DNA from: an uncultured Veillonella sp.
GTDB taxonomy: Bacteria > Bacillota > Negativicutes > Veillonellales > Veillonellaceae
Direction of reading: 5' to 3'
Length of the DNA stretch: 64,000 bases
Assembly: GCA_900538355.1 (NCBI GenBank)
Contig: UPXS01000004.1
Location: forward strand, 1-64,000
Of the stretch, positions 9,086 through 17,466 are shown in pieces (position 1 is the stretch's first letter; each line of letters opens with the position of its first letter). The notes under the pieces are model-generated. The model was not told where the DNA came from, ran no database searches, and saw only the letters and a list, made by a program, of their open reading frames with translations. The position numbers and the translations under genes were made by a program.

Positions 9086-9159
9086 GGTGAAAGCTAATCT
9101 TGTTTACTCTATTAAGTGGTTTTCACCATCAAAATAAGTTTTTAAGATGAGCTTTCACC
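9086..9159. repeat. GTGAAAGC-type stem-loop between metF and metH
   Basis: GGTGAAAGCT-ATCTT (from 9086) pairs with AAGAT-AGCTTTCACC (ending 9159); a second GGTTTTCACC lies inside. Closely related in arms to the element at 2818-2875. Confidence 0.65.
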
Positions 9160-9185
9160 TTGTTTTGTGTCATGTAAATTAGAAA

Positions 9186-11621
9186 TTATTTTTCTAATGT
9201 TTCAAAGTAATCATTTGCGTGGTTAACGGCAGCGATACCGTCTTTAGCGTAGATGTCTGCGCCCGCTTGGTCTGCGTAGTCTTGAGAAACTACGGCACCA
9301 CCAACCATGACCTTAGTTTTAAGGCCTGCAGCGCGGATAGCAGCGATAGTATTGTCGATTTGAGGCATTGTTGTAGTCATCAAGGAACAAATACCAACGA
9401 GAGCTGCCTTATTGTCTTTAATCGCTTGAACGATAACTTCTGGGTCAACGTCCTTGCCAAGATCGACAATTTTGTAACCATTGTTTTCAAGTAAGGCTGC
9501 TACGATATTTTTACCTAAATCATGGATATCGCCTTTAACGGTTGCCACAACGACTGTACCTTTATCCAAGCTTTCACTAGCAGGAATGATTTCTTTAATA
9601 GTGTTGAAAGCAGCTTGCATTGTTTCGGCAGCGAGCATTACTTGTGGCAAGAATAATTTACCAGAACCAAATTTATCCCCTACTACATTCATCGCTTCAG
9701 ATAAGCCTTTTTTCGTAATATCTAATGGGTCCATGCCGTCAGCCAACGCTTTTTTCACAAGGTCAACAATAGCTTCTTTTTCGCCTTGTTCTACACAAGC
9801 ACGGATATTCGCTAAAGGATCATTGCTGTCGAAGGATTTCTTTTCAGGACCTTTTGGAGCAGCATTACCAGGAGCACTTGTTTCATCTTCGTAGCCGTAT
9901 TCTTTGATGAACTCTGCAGAACCTGGGTCCCAGCCTAATAGTGTTGTACTAGATACGAACGCTTTTTTAGCTGGATAGTTTAATGGATTCATAATTGGTG
10001 TTGTTAAGCCACAAGCAAGAGCCATTGTTAAGAATTGGCCGTTCAAGTAAGGACGTTGAGGCATACCGAAGGAAATATTGGACAAGCCCATTACTGTTGG
10101 GAAGCCAAATTTCTCTTTGTATAACTGTAATGTACGCAATGTTTGACGTGCACTATCTTCACCGCTGGCAAGTGTTAATACCAATGGATCAAGTAATAAG
10201 TCATGTGGTTGAAGACCATAACCATAAGCGCGATTTACGATGCTTTCAGCTAAAGCAACGCGGTCCTCTGCTTTTTCAGGCAAATCACCACTGCAGATTG
10301 GCAAGCAAAGTAAAGCTGCACCATAGCGTTTAGCCAAAGGCATAACGTGAGTGATGGACTCCTCTTCCCCATTTACGGAGTTGATAAGAGCGCGACCTGG
10401 GTAGTTTTTAAGAGCTACTTCCATAGCTGCTGGATCCAATGTGTCGATGGACAATGGAGTTTCAACGAGCATGGATAATTCGAAGATAGCACGTTCCATT
10501 AATGGAGTTTGGTCCATACCAGCTACGCCCATGTTTACGTCGAGGATGTCTGCACCCGCTTCTACTTGGTCCAAAGCATCGCGTTTTACGCGGATGAAAG
10601 AGCCATCGCGTAACTCTTGAGCAAGAACTTTACGGCCTGTAGGGTTGATACGTTCGCCAATGATAAGAGGTTTTGTATTGTGACCTAATTCTAACAATTT
10701 AGTACGGCTCGTAATGATTGTTTTAGGTTCAATATGAGCACGCTCTTTAGGTGTATGTGCTTTCACAGCGTCGGAAATAGATTGAATATGAGCTGGTGTT
10801 GTACCACAGCAACCACCTACATAGGTTGCACCTGCATCTACGATTGGAAGCATCAATGGACCCATTTCTTCTGCTGTAAGTGGGAATACAGTTTGTTTAT
10901 TAATTAATTGAGGCATGCCTGCATTTGGTTGGCAGCTAATTGGCAAGTTTGTAACACTAGCGATTTCCTCAATAAGTGGTGTGATTTGTTCAGGTCCAAG
11001 AGAACAGTTGATACCAATGATATCAGCACCCATTGCTTCTACGATAGTAGTTGCAACTGCTGGCGGTGTACCTGTAATGGTACGGCCGTCTTCACTGAAA
11101 GAAAACTGACAAATAATTTGTACATCTTCTTTTGTTTTCCCTGCTGCTTCACGAGCGTCAAGAGATGCTAATAAAGCGGCACGCATTTCTTGTACGTCGA
11201 TGATAGTTTCAATGATAATGAAATCTACGCCACCTTCGATCAATGCATCTGCTTGTTCACGATATGTATCGTAAATAGAGTCAAAGCTCATATTGCCTAA
11301 TGGTTGCAAGAAACGACCTGTAGGACCCATAGAACCAGCTACACGAGCAGATGGTTTAACCTCTGCGATAGCCTCTTTTGCTACTTTTACGGCTGCAATA
11401 TTGATTTCTCTTACGCGATCTTGTAAGTCGTAATCTTCTAACTTAAGACCACAAGCACCGAATGTATTTGTAGTAATAACATCACTGCCATGTTGTAAGT
11501 ATTGAGCGTGAATATTCTTTACTACTTCTGGTTTTTCTACGTTAAATAATTCTGGACAATAGCCCTCTTCTAAACCTGCCGCTTGAAGCATTGTGCCCAT
11601 AGCACCGTCAAATATATACAT
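9186..11621 (-). CDS. metH: Cobalamin-dependent methionine synthase (without activation domain)
   Basis: Transfers a methyl group from 5-methyl-THF through cobalamin to homocysteine. About 811 residues, shorter than the roughly 1200 of E. coli MetH because the C-terminal reactivation domain is missing. Order: homocysteine-binding barrel (about 1-290, with GGCCGTTP zinc ligands), pterin-binding barrel (about 310-570, with GERINPTGRK), B12 cap (about 600-680) and B12-binding fold with the histidine motif GDIHDLGKN. The ATG at 11621 is preferred over 11627 because AAGGAAG directly abuts the latter. The neighbouring gene upstream supplies the activation domain. Confidence 0.95.
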   Translation of the reverse strand: MYIFDGAMGTMLQAAGLEEGYCPELFNVEKPEVVKNIHAQYLQHGSDVITTNTFGACGLKLEDYDLQDRVREINIAAVKVAKEAIAEVKPSARVAGSMGPTGRFLQPLGNMSFDSIYDTYREQADALIEGGVDFIIIETIIDVQEMRAALLASLDAREAAGKTKEDVQIICQFSFSEDGRTITGTPPAVATTIVEAMGADIIGINCSLGPEQITPLIEEIASVTNLPISCQPNAGMPQLINKQTVFPLTAEEMGPLMLPIVDAGATYVGGCCGTTPAHIQSISDAVKAHTPKERAHIEPKTIITSRTKLLELGHNTKPLIIGERINPTGRKVLAQELRDGSFIRVKRDALDQVEAGADILDVNMGVAGMDQTPLMERAIFELSMLVETPLSIDTLDPAAMEVALKNYPGRALINSVNGEEESITHVMPLAKRYGAALLCLPICSGDLPEKAEDRVALAESIVNRAYGYGLQPHDLLLDPLVLTLASGEDSARQTLRTLQLYKEKFGFPTVMGLSNISFGMPQRPYLNGQFLTMALACGLTTPIMNPLNYPAKKAFVSSTTLLGWDPGSAEFIKEYGYEDETSAPGNAAPKGPEKKSFDSNDPLANIRACVEQGEKEAIVDLVKKALADGMDPLDITKKGLSEAMNVVGDKFGSGKLFLPQVMLAAETMQAAFNTIKEIIPASESLDKGTVVVATVKGDIHDLGKNIVAALLENNGYKIVDLGKDVDPEVIVQAIKDNKAALVGICSLMTTTMPQIDNTIAAIRAAGLKTKVMVGGAVVSQDYADQAGADIYAKDGIAAVNHANDYFETLEK

Positions 11622-11654
11622 AAACATCTTCCTTTATCATCCTAAAATTTAAAA

Positions 11655-11670
11655 TGTTTCACGTGAAACA
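11655..11670. other. parS: parS centromere site 1
   Basis: TGTTTCACGTGAAACA, the perfect 16-bp ParB-binding palindrome known from Bacillus and most bacteria, placed between the activation-protein gene and metH. Confidence 0.95.
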
Positions 11671-12438
11671 TTATTCTGTTGGTTGGCCTTTCATAGCGAT
11701 ACCAGAGACTTCAGCTGTTGTTTTGCTACAGCCCTCTTCTCCTTCGTTATCAGTGGTTACAGATGCCTTTTCTGGTAATTTACGAGATGCACAATCCTTT
11801 TGGGAACAAGATGTGCAACCACGTTTTGTATTAATATCTTCGTCAGCTGGCATTAAACCAATGATAGCTGTTACGGACTTACGTGGAAACAATAAATAGT
11901 TTTCTGTTACTTGTAAGCCAATCATCTCTGTTTTGATGATTTTAGCTAATTGTGGCTGAATTTCTAGTGGCCAGTTGCCGTAACCAGGGCTAAAGCGCCA
12001 TGTTGGTTTATAACCTTGTTTTTTAGCGATGGTATTGATAACTTCATTTACTTGATCAGCTACTTGTTCTACAGCTGTTGTAGCTGCTGCATCAAGTAAT
12101 AAACCTACAGTGTAATTACCTTGTTTAAATAACTGTTCACTGCGGACCTCTACATCTTCACCTACTGTTACGCCTAATACATAAACTTTTGTAGACTTTT
12201 CAAGATGTTTTTCAATGATGGAACCTTCAATTTTAAGCGGTGGATTGCTCAAAATTGTTTTTGTTTCTGCATCATAATCATATTCTTGATATACACCTTT
12301 AGGTGTAGCTAATAACTGGATTTCCTTACATGCTTCGTCTACATATTGTTGAGGAAAATCCTCTGCATGACGAAGTCCTGCGTATCGTTTTACTTCTGCT
12401 TTATCGATGGCAGGAAGCATTCCGTTATAAATGGGCAT
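11671..12438 (-). CDS. Methionine synthase activation-domain protein
   Basis: Stand-alone version of the MetH reactivation domain, which binds S-adenosylmethionine and remethylates oxidised cobalamin. 255 residues. RFSPGYGNWPLEIQ corresponds to the R-x3-GY SAM-binding motif, and YLLFPRKSVTAIIGL follows as in the family. The C-terminal tail carries a cysteine cluster (GCTSCSQKDCASRK). The start is preceded by GGAGGCG. First gene of the operon with metH and metF; a terminator-like hairpin lies just before it, suggesting attenuation. Confidence 0.88.
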   Translation of the reverse strand: MPIYNGMLPAIDKAEVKRYAGLRHAEDFPQQYVDEACKEIQLLATPKGVYQEYDYDAETKTILSNPPLKIEGSIIEKHLEKSTKVYVLGVTVGEDVEVRSEQLFKQGNYTVGLLLDAAATTAVEQVADQVNEVINTIAKKQGYKPTWRFSPGYGNWPLEIQPQLAKIIKTEMIGLQVTENYLLFPRKSVTAIIGLMPADEDINTKRGCTSCSQKDCASRKLPEKASVTTDNEGEEGCSKTTAEVSGIAMKGQPTE

Positions 12439-12460
12439 GGAAACGCCTCCTTTTCAAAAT

Positions 12461-12487
12461 AAAAAGCTCTGCGTATCCGTAGAGCGT
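12461..12487 (-). terminator. Attenuator-like terminator before the methionine operon
   Basis: On the minus strand GCTCTACG pairs with CGCAGAGC and is followed by TTTTTATTTT, 23 bases upstream of the first start codon. No minus-strand gene precedes it within 800 bases, so a terminator here makes sense only if it interrupts the leader of this operon. No known riboswitch motif was recognised upstream. Confidence 0.6.
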
Positions 12488-12772
12488 GTACTTAATCTTT
12501 AGTATATTGTTTATAGATTAGATTAATCTCAAGATTTATCTATTTTACGTCCATAAATATTATTACTATCTATTAATAGTATATAGATATCGATAATGCC
12601 TGTCAAAGCATATAGGACCTGTATTCTCATATAATTTAGTAGTGTATTGATATAACTTAAAGCTATATCAAATTATATTTTAATCCTAAAAGTTATTAGC
12701 ACTGTTGTTTTAAGCATTTTATAAATTATATCTATTATATTTACTTGATGATCTTATTATTTTCATTCTAAT

Positions 12773-12788
12773 TGTTTCACGTGAAACA
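12773..12788. other. parS: parS centromere site 2
   Basis: Perfect copy of TGTTTCACGTGAAACA, with the palindrome extended one or two bases on each side. Confidence 0.95.
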
Positions 12789-13056
12789 ATTGAATTATTT
12801 TTATTAGCTTAACTATTTCAATTAGCGGATTGAATTTTTAGGTTAGTTATATATTTTAGATTAGTTGGGTTGTAATTTTTTTAGCTTAGTTATTTCAAAA
12901 TAAAACTGTGTGAAAAAATATGTGTAAAAATTATAAGTTGGTATATATTTATATACCAACTCTATTTTTTTACTATAAAAAATTTATGTTAAAATATGTA
13001 TTGAACAACTATAAATTTACGTTTTGAGTAACTACAAAATTTTGATTATCTATAAA

Positions 13057-13072
13057 TGTTTCACGTGAAACA
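13057..13072. other. parS: parS centromere site 3
   Basis: Perfect TGTTTCACGTGAAACA, 268 bases after site 2. Confidence 0.95.
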
Positions 13073-13115
13073 TTTATGTATGAGTTTTAACTCACACATT
13101 TCTGAAAAATTAAAT

Positions 13116-13131
13116 TGTTTCACGTGAAACA
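13116..13131. other. parS: parS centromere site 4
   Basis: Perfect TGTTTCACGTGAAACA, 59 bases after site 3 and about 210 bases before parA. Confidence 0.95.
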
Positions 13132-13339
13132 ATCAAGGAAACTAATTCTAAAGTTTAAAGAAAAATGCATTAAACCCATTTTGTTTGCTGATGTAAACTA
13201 TATAATTTTTAAAATAATGTGTATGATAGATGAAATTATAGATATTTTTCTAGAATTTGATTTGTAATTACCGTAATTATCGTTGTTTTATGTTATAATT
13301 AAAAAGAAATATTTTGAACGAACATGTGAGGTGAATTAA

Positions 13340-14110
13340 GTGGGCAAAGTTATAGCTATTACTAATCAAAAAGGCGGTGTTGGTAAAACAACAACATCCG
13401 TAAATTTGAGTGCTTGTTTGGCTGATGCTGGTAAGAAAGTATTGCTTGTTGATTTAGATCCACAAGGTAATGCTAGTTCTGGTTTAGGCATTGAAAAAGA
13501 TGATTTAGAACTCTGTGTACATGATGTTCTAATCGATGGTGAACCTATTGCTGATATTGTTCAGCCTACAATGCTTAAAAAGCTATTTGTAGCGCCTGCA
13601 ACGATTCAATTAGCTGGTGCAGAAGTGGAACTCGTTTCCGTTGTTTCACGTGAAACAATGTTGAAAAAAGCATTGGCACCAGTACGTGATGAATACGATT
13701 TTATTATTATTGACTGCCCGCCATCCCTTGGTTTGCTAACATTAAATGCTTTTACAGCAGCAGATAGCGTTTTAATTCCGATTCAAAGTGAATTTTACGC
13801 ATTAGAAGGGGTTAGTCAACTTGTAAAAACCATAACAATTGTGCAACAAACATCTAATAAAGACCTTGAAATTGAAGGTGTTTTGTTAACTATGTTTGAT
13901 GGTCGTACAAATTTATCTATTCAGGTTGCTGATGAAGTGAAAAAATTCTTTGGCAATAAAGTATATAAGACTATTATCCCTCGTAATGTACGTCTTAGCG
14001 AAGCGCCAAGTTATGGTGAACCAATTATCGTATATGATCCAAAATCTAAGGGTGCTGATGTATATACTAAATTAGCTAAAGAAGTAATTAAAGCATCAAA
14101 AGCTAAATAA
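13340..14110 (+). CDS. parA: Chromosome partitioning ATPase ParA (Soj)
   Basis: ATPase that moves ParB-parS complexes during chromosome segregation. 256 residues, typical of chromosomal ParA without an N-terminal DNA-binding domain. The deviant Walker A is NQKGGVGKTTTSVNL, Walker A' region VLLVDLDPQGNAS, Walker B DFIIIDCPPSLG. Starts with GTG at 13340 behind GTGAGGTGA. A perfect parS site lies inside the gene. parB follows after about 150 bases. Confidence 0.97.
   Translation: MGKVIAITNQKGGVGKTTTSVNLSACLADAGKKVLLVDLDPQGNASSGLGIEKDDLELCVHDVLIDGEPIADIVQPTMLKKLFVAPATIQLAGAEVELVSVVSRETMLKKALAPVRDEYDFIIIDCPPSLGLLTLNAFTAADSVLIPIQSEFYALEGVSQLVKTITIVQQTSNKDLEIEGVLLTMFDGRTNLSIQVADEVKKFFGNKVYKTIIPRNVRLSEAPSYGEPIIVYDPKSKGADVYTKLAKEVIKASKAK
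13642..13657. other. parS: parS centromere site 5, inside parA
   Basis: Perfect TGTTTCACGTGAAACA within the parA coding frame, where it encodes VSRET. The site is thus kept as both protein and centromere sequence, as also described for Bacillus, where a parS lies in spo0J. Confidence 0.95.
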
Positions 14111-14256
14111 ATGGTTATATATAGCTGAAAGAGCTAAATGACTAAGTGTTTAGTTAAACAAATGTCTGAGATTAGTAGAATTAATGCATTGGCTATTAAA
14201 TAATTGAGTGTTATTAATTAATATAGCCACTATATGTAAGGTGAGAGAGGTTAGTT

Positions 14257-15186
14257 ATGCCTAGAGAAGTTAAAAGTAAGAAAAGTAAATCATCTGGCTT
14301 GGGGAAGGGCCTTGGAAACTTAATGAAGGTGGACACTGTAGAGTCTGTGTTACCTGAAAAGGAGATTCACGAATTACCAATTTCCGAATTAGTTCCAAAT
14401 GTAGATCAACCTCGTAAAAGCTTTGATGAAGATAGTTTAGCCACATTAGCTGAGTCTATTAAAAATCTTGGTATTTTCCAACCAATTGTAGTACGTAAAC
14501 AAAAGAATAAATACCAAATTGTAGCTGGTGAACGTCGTTACCGTGCTGCTATTATTGCAGGCTTAGAGACAGTACCAGTTGTTGTAAAGAAATATAATAC
14601 AGAAGAAATGACAGAAGTAGCCCTCGTTGAAAATTTACAACGTGAAGGCTTAGATCCTATTGAAGAAGCTTTGGCATATCAAGGTTTAATGGATACTTAC
14701 AAACAAACACAAGAAATGATTTCTGCTCGTCTAGGTCGCAGCCGTTCTTATATTGCAAACATGGTTCGTTTGTTGAAATTATGTGATTCTGTACAAAAAG
14801 ATCTAATCGAAGGTGACTTAACAGTAGGTCAAGCTCGTCCATTGTTGGCATTGCGTAGTGCAGCTCAACAAATGGAAGCTGCTGAACGCATTAAAGAGGG
14901 GGAATTAAGTGCACGTCAAGCAGAGGCTCTTGTTAAGTCTATGCAAAATAAAACGCCTAAGGCAAAGACTGCTAAGCCGCAAAGTACTGCTGAGGTACGT
15001 GCTCTTATGGACCGTTTAAAATTAAGCTTAGGATCCCCTGTAAACATTAAGTTCCGCGCTGGTAAAAAGGTACAAGGTAAGATTGAAATTGCCTTCTCTT
15101 CTGAAGCAGAATTAGAACGACTCATTGCTTATATGGATGGTCAAGAGCGTACAGATGATACGGAAACTGTAGAATTTAGAGTATAA
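14257..15186 (+). CDS. parB: Chromosome partitioning protein ParB (Spo0J)
   Basis: Binds parS and spreads along DNA as a CTP-dependent clamp, loading SMC and stimulating ParA. 309 residues. After a basic N-terminus come the ParB/Srx domain with the CTP-binding motif GERRYRAA, a helix-turn-helix around QEMISARLGRSRSYIANMVR, and the C-terminal dimerisation domain. Preceded by GGTGAGAG. A hexanucleotide repeat begins 7 bases after its stop codon. Confidence 0.96.
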   Translation: MPREVKSKKSKSSGLGKGLGNLMKVDTVESVLPEKEIHELPISELVPNVDQPRKSFDEDSLATLAESIKNLGIFQPIVVRKQKNKYQIVAGERRYRAAIIAGLETVPVVVKKYNTEEMTEVALVENLQREGLDPIEEALAYQGLMDTYKQTQEMISARLGRSRSYIANMVRLLKLCDSVQKDLIEGDLTVGQARPLLALRSAAQQMEAAERIKEGELSARQAEALVKSMQNKTPKAKTAKPQSTAEVRALMDRLKLSLGSPVNIKFRAGKKVQGKIEIAFSSEAELERLIAYMDGQERTDDTETVEFRV

Positions 15187-15192
15187 TTGCTT

Positions 15193-15252
15193 AGCAATAG
15201 CAATAGCAATAGCAATAGCAATAGCAATAGCAATAGCAATAGCAATAGTAAT
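15193..15252. repeat. AGCAAT hexanucleotide tandem repeat
   Basis: Nine perfect copies of AGCAAT (15193-15246) and a tenth with one change (AGTAAT) directly after parB. A perfect 6-bp repeat of this length is prone to slipped-strand length changes. It lies outside the coding frame. Confidence 0.95.
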
Positions 15253-15410
15253 GCATAACTATATACTCTTTATTACTATGTAATTACTATATATAGTGGA
15301 TTTTTAATTAAATATCATAATAGGTATACTAAATTTGATATCGAATTATGTAAATTTAGTAATGACAAATCGATAACAATTCTGTATAATGTAAATACAA
15401 TTTACAATCC

Positions 15411-15449
15411 ACGGTGAAAGCGTAGTCTACGGGCTGCGCTTTTACTGTT
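15411..15449. repeat. GTGAAAGC-type hairpin upstream of hydF
   Basis: ACGGTGAAAGCG pairs with GCGCTTTTACTGT-like sequence around a short loop, 24 bases before the hydF start. It is a member of the GTGAAAGC family. Confidence 0.55.
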
Positions 15450-15472
15450 ATGTTAAGTAACAAGGATAGACT

Positions 15473-16738
15473 ATGGAACAAACACCTAAAGCAAACCGCG
15501 TGCATATTGGCTTTTTTGGTCGTTGTAATGCTGGTAAGTCTACATTGATTAATATGTTAACGGATCAGCCTGTATCCCTCGTATCTGAGGTGGCAGGGAC
15601 AACGACAGATCCTGTGAGCAAATCTATGGAGATTTTACCACTAGGACCTGTAGTGATTACCGATACAGCTGGTATAGACGATACAACTGAATTAGGTACA
15701 TTGCGGATGGAGAAAACAGAAGAGGTTGTGAAGAAGATTAACCTCGCTGTCTATGTACTTCGTACCGATGAAGAACCAACTGCTGATGATATGCATTGGC
15801 TAGGGCTTTTAAAACAAAACAATGTGCCTATTGCATTGTTTATAAATGAAATCAACGCAGAAATTGACAAAGAAAATGATAAAGTAAACAACATAGAAAA
15901 TAAAACAGATGCATCTACTTATATAGAAACTCATAAGAGATTATCTGAATTAGCTACTGTCATTGGTTCTGCTGATTTTACATCTAAAGCTAAACGTTTA
16001 GAATTACTCGATTTGTTGGGTGGTTTAACACCGCTTGATGTAGAAGGTGATCAAACTCTATTACAAGGCTTAGTAGAAGAGGGGGATGCCATAATTCTTG
16101 TGTGTCCTATTGATAGTGCAGCACCAAAGGGCCGTCTTATCTTGCCACAGGTACAAACGATTCGAGAAATTCTAGATTACAAAGGCTTAGCGTTAGTGTG
16201 CCAAACAGAAGAATTACCGGCTATGATCAACTCTCTTAAGAACCCACCTAAGATGGTTATCTGTGACTCTCAAGCCTTTGATCGAGTTGATGAGTTAACA
16301 CCAGATACCATTCCATTAACATCGTTCTCCATTTTGATGGCTCGCTTTAAAGGAAAATTACAAGACTTAGTAGCTGGTGTAAAGGCCATTAAGAATTTGA
16401 AACCAGGTTCTAAGGTGCTCATCAGCGAAGGCTGTACACATCGCCGTCAATGTGATGATATTGGGACCGTAAAAATTCCTAATCTTCTTAAGAAGCAAGG
16501 TCATACAGATTTACAGCTAGAATTCACGAGTGGGGGAGCCTTCCCAAAAGACGTATCTCAGTATGATTTAATCATCCACTGTGGTGCTTGTATGCTCACA
16601 CGCCGTGAGGTGTTACGACGCATTGAATGTGCCGTTGTACAAGGCACACCAATCGTAAATTACGGTGTACTCATAGCCGCTCTACATGGTATACTAGAAC
16701 GAGCGATAAGCCCATTTGTTGACGAATTAGAGGGCTAA
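15473..16738 (+). CDS. hydF: [FeFe]-hydrogenase maturation GTPase HydF
   Basis: Scaffold on which the 2Fe subcluster of the H-cluster is built before transfer to apo-hydrogenase. 421 residues, normal. The N-terminal G domain shows G1 (GRCNAGKSTLI) and G3 (DTAG). The C-terminal cluster-binding part has EGCTHRRQCDD and, about 50 residues later, IHCGACMLTRRE, the conserved C-T-H and H-C-x-x-C ligands. HydE and HydG are not in the window. The client hydrogenase lies at 37.1 kb. Confidence 0.95.
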   Translation: MEQTPKANRVHIGFFGRCNAGKSTLINMLTDQPVSLVSEVAGTTTDPVSKSMEILPLGPVVITDTAGIDDTTELGTLRMEKTEEVVKKINLAVYVLRTDEEPTADDMHWLGLLKQNNVPIALFINEINAEIDKENDKVNNIENKTDASTYIETHKRLSELATVIGSADFTSKAKRLELLDLLGGLTPLDVEGDQTLLQGLVEEGDAIILVCPIDSAAPKGRLILPQVQTIREILDYKGLALVCQTEELPAMINSLKNPPKMVICDSQAFDRVDELTPDTIPLTSFSILMARFKGKLQDLVAGVKAIKNLKPGSKVLISEGCTHRRQCDDIGTVKIPNLLKKQGHTDLQLEFTSGGAFPKDVSQYDLIIHCGACMLTRREVLRRIECAVVQGTPIVNYGVLIAALHGILERAISPFVDELEG

Positions 16739-16932
16739 TAAATAGTATTGTAATATGTATCTAATACATGTATTGAGATACAGCATTACATACTTTTATA
16801 TAAATTACTATATAGGTATCGTTATCTATATTAGATATATTAAATTAAATTGTATGCAGTCATTTAACTTTCACAATAAGAATGGTATAATTAAGTGTTG
16901 GAGTTTGAATGATTGTATAGGAAGGAATATAC

Positions 16933-17454
16933 ATGTTCGAATCGATTCAACCGTGGATTGGCATGGCAACCATCGTCCTTGTTATAGCGTTGTTAGTGTA
17001 TTGTGTCATCTTACACATTCGCTTAGGGAGCCTTAAAAAGAAATACGATTTCTTTATGCAAGGGGATAATGGTGCGAGCCTAGAACGTAAATTATCTGTA
17101 GAGGTTAGCGAAATTCGCGATGCTGCAAAGGGTCTTGAGACTATGATGACTGAGCAAGCGGCGATCCGCAATATTCAAAGCAATACGATACAAAAAATTG
17201 GCTTTATTAAATATAATGCCTTTGAAAATATCGGTAATGATTTGTCCTTTGCGCTTACATTGCTTGACGGCAACAATAACGGCATCTGTATCTCCAGTAT
17301 TTATGGTCGTAATGAATCCCGTATTTTTAGTAAACCCATTGTGAAAGGTAAAAGTCTCGTAAGTCTTTCACAAGAAGAATTAGAGAGTTTGAACGAAGCG
17401 TTGGGCGAACGCACCAATGAGGAAGCGTTAACGAGCGCCATCGTTTCTAAATAA
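16933..17454 (+). CDS. DUF4446 family protein
   Basis: 173 residues. A single N-terminal membrane segment (about 10-32) is followed by a coiled-coil-like stretch and a soluble domain with NTIQKIGFIKYNAFENIGND and FALTLLDGNNNGICISSIYG, typical of DUF4446. Members usually lie near parAB or cell-envelope genes, as here next to an M23 peptidase 12 bases downstream, which suggests co-transcription. Function unknown. Confidence 0.85.
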   Translation: MFESIQPWIGMATIVLVIALLVYCVILHIRLGSLKKKYDFFMQGDNGASLERKLSVEVSEIRDAAKGLETMMTEQAAIRNIQSNTIQKIGFIKYNAFENIGNDLSFALTLLDGNNNGICISSIYGRNESRIFSKPIVKGKSLVSLSQEELESLNEALGERTNEEALTSAIVSK

Positions 17455-17466
17455 GGAAGGTTTGTA

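Larger units (their letters stand above)
12488..13339. other. AT-rich intergenic region with parS sites
   Basis: About 850 bases between divergent operons. It contains three perfect parS sites (12773, 13057, 13116) and the promoters of the methionine operon and of parA (TATAAT at 13294-13299, with no good -35). Otherwise very AT-rich, with no open frame that looks coding. Confidence 0.6.

Noticed and set aside
12488..12772. Search for S-box, T-box or cobalamin riboswitch upstream of the methionine operon
   Set aside because: None of the conserved core sequences was found on the minus strand; only the terminator hairpin remains.
16930..16950. tRNA-like TTCGAATC sequence
   Set aside because: It lies in the start of the DUF4446 gene and no cloverleaf can be drawn.
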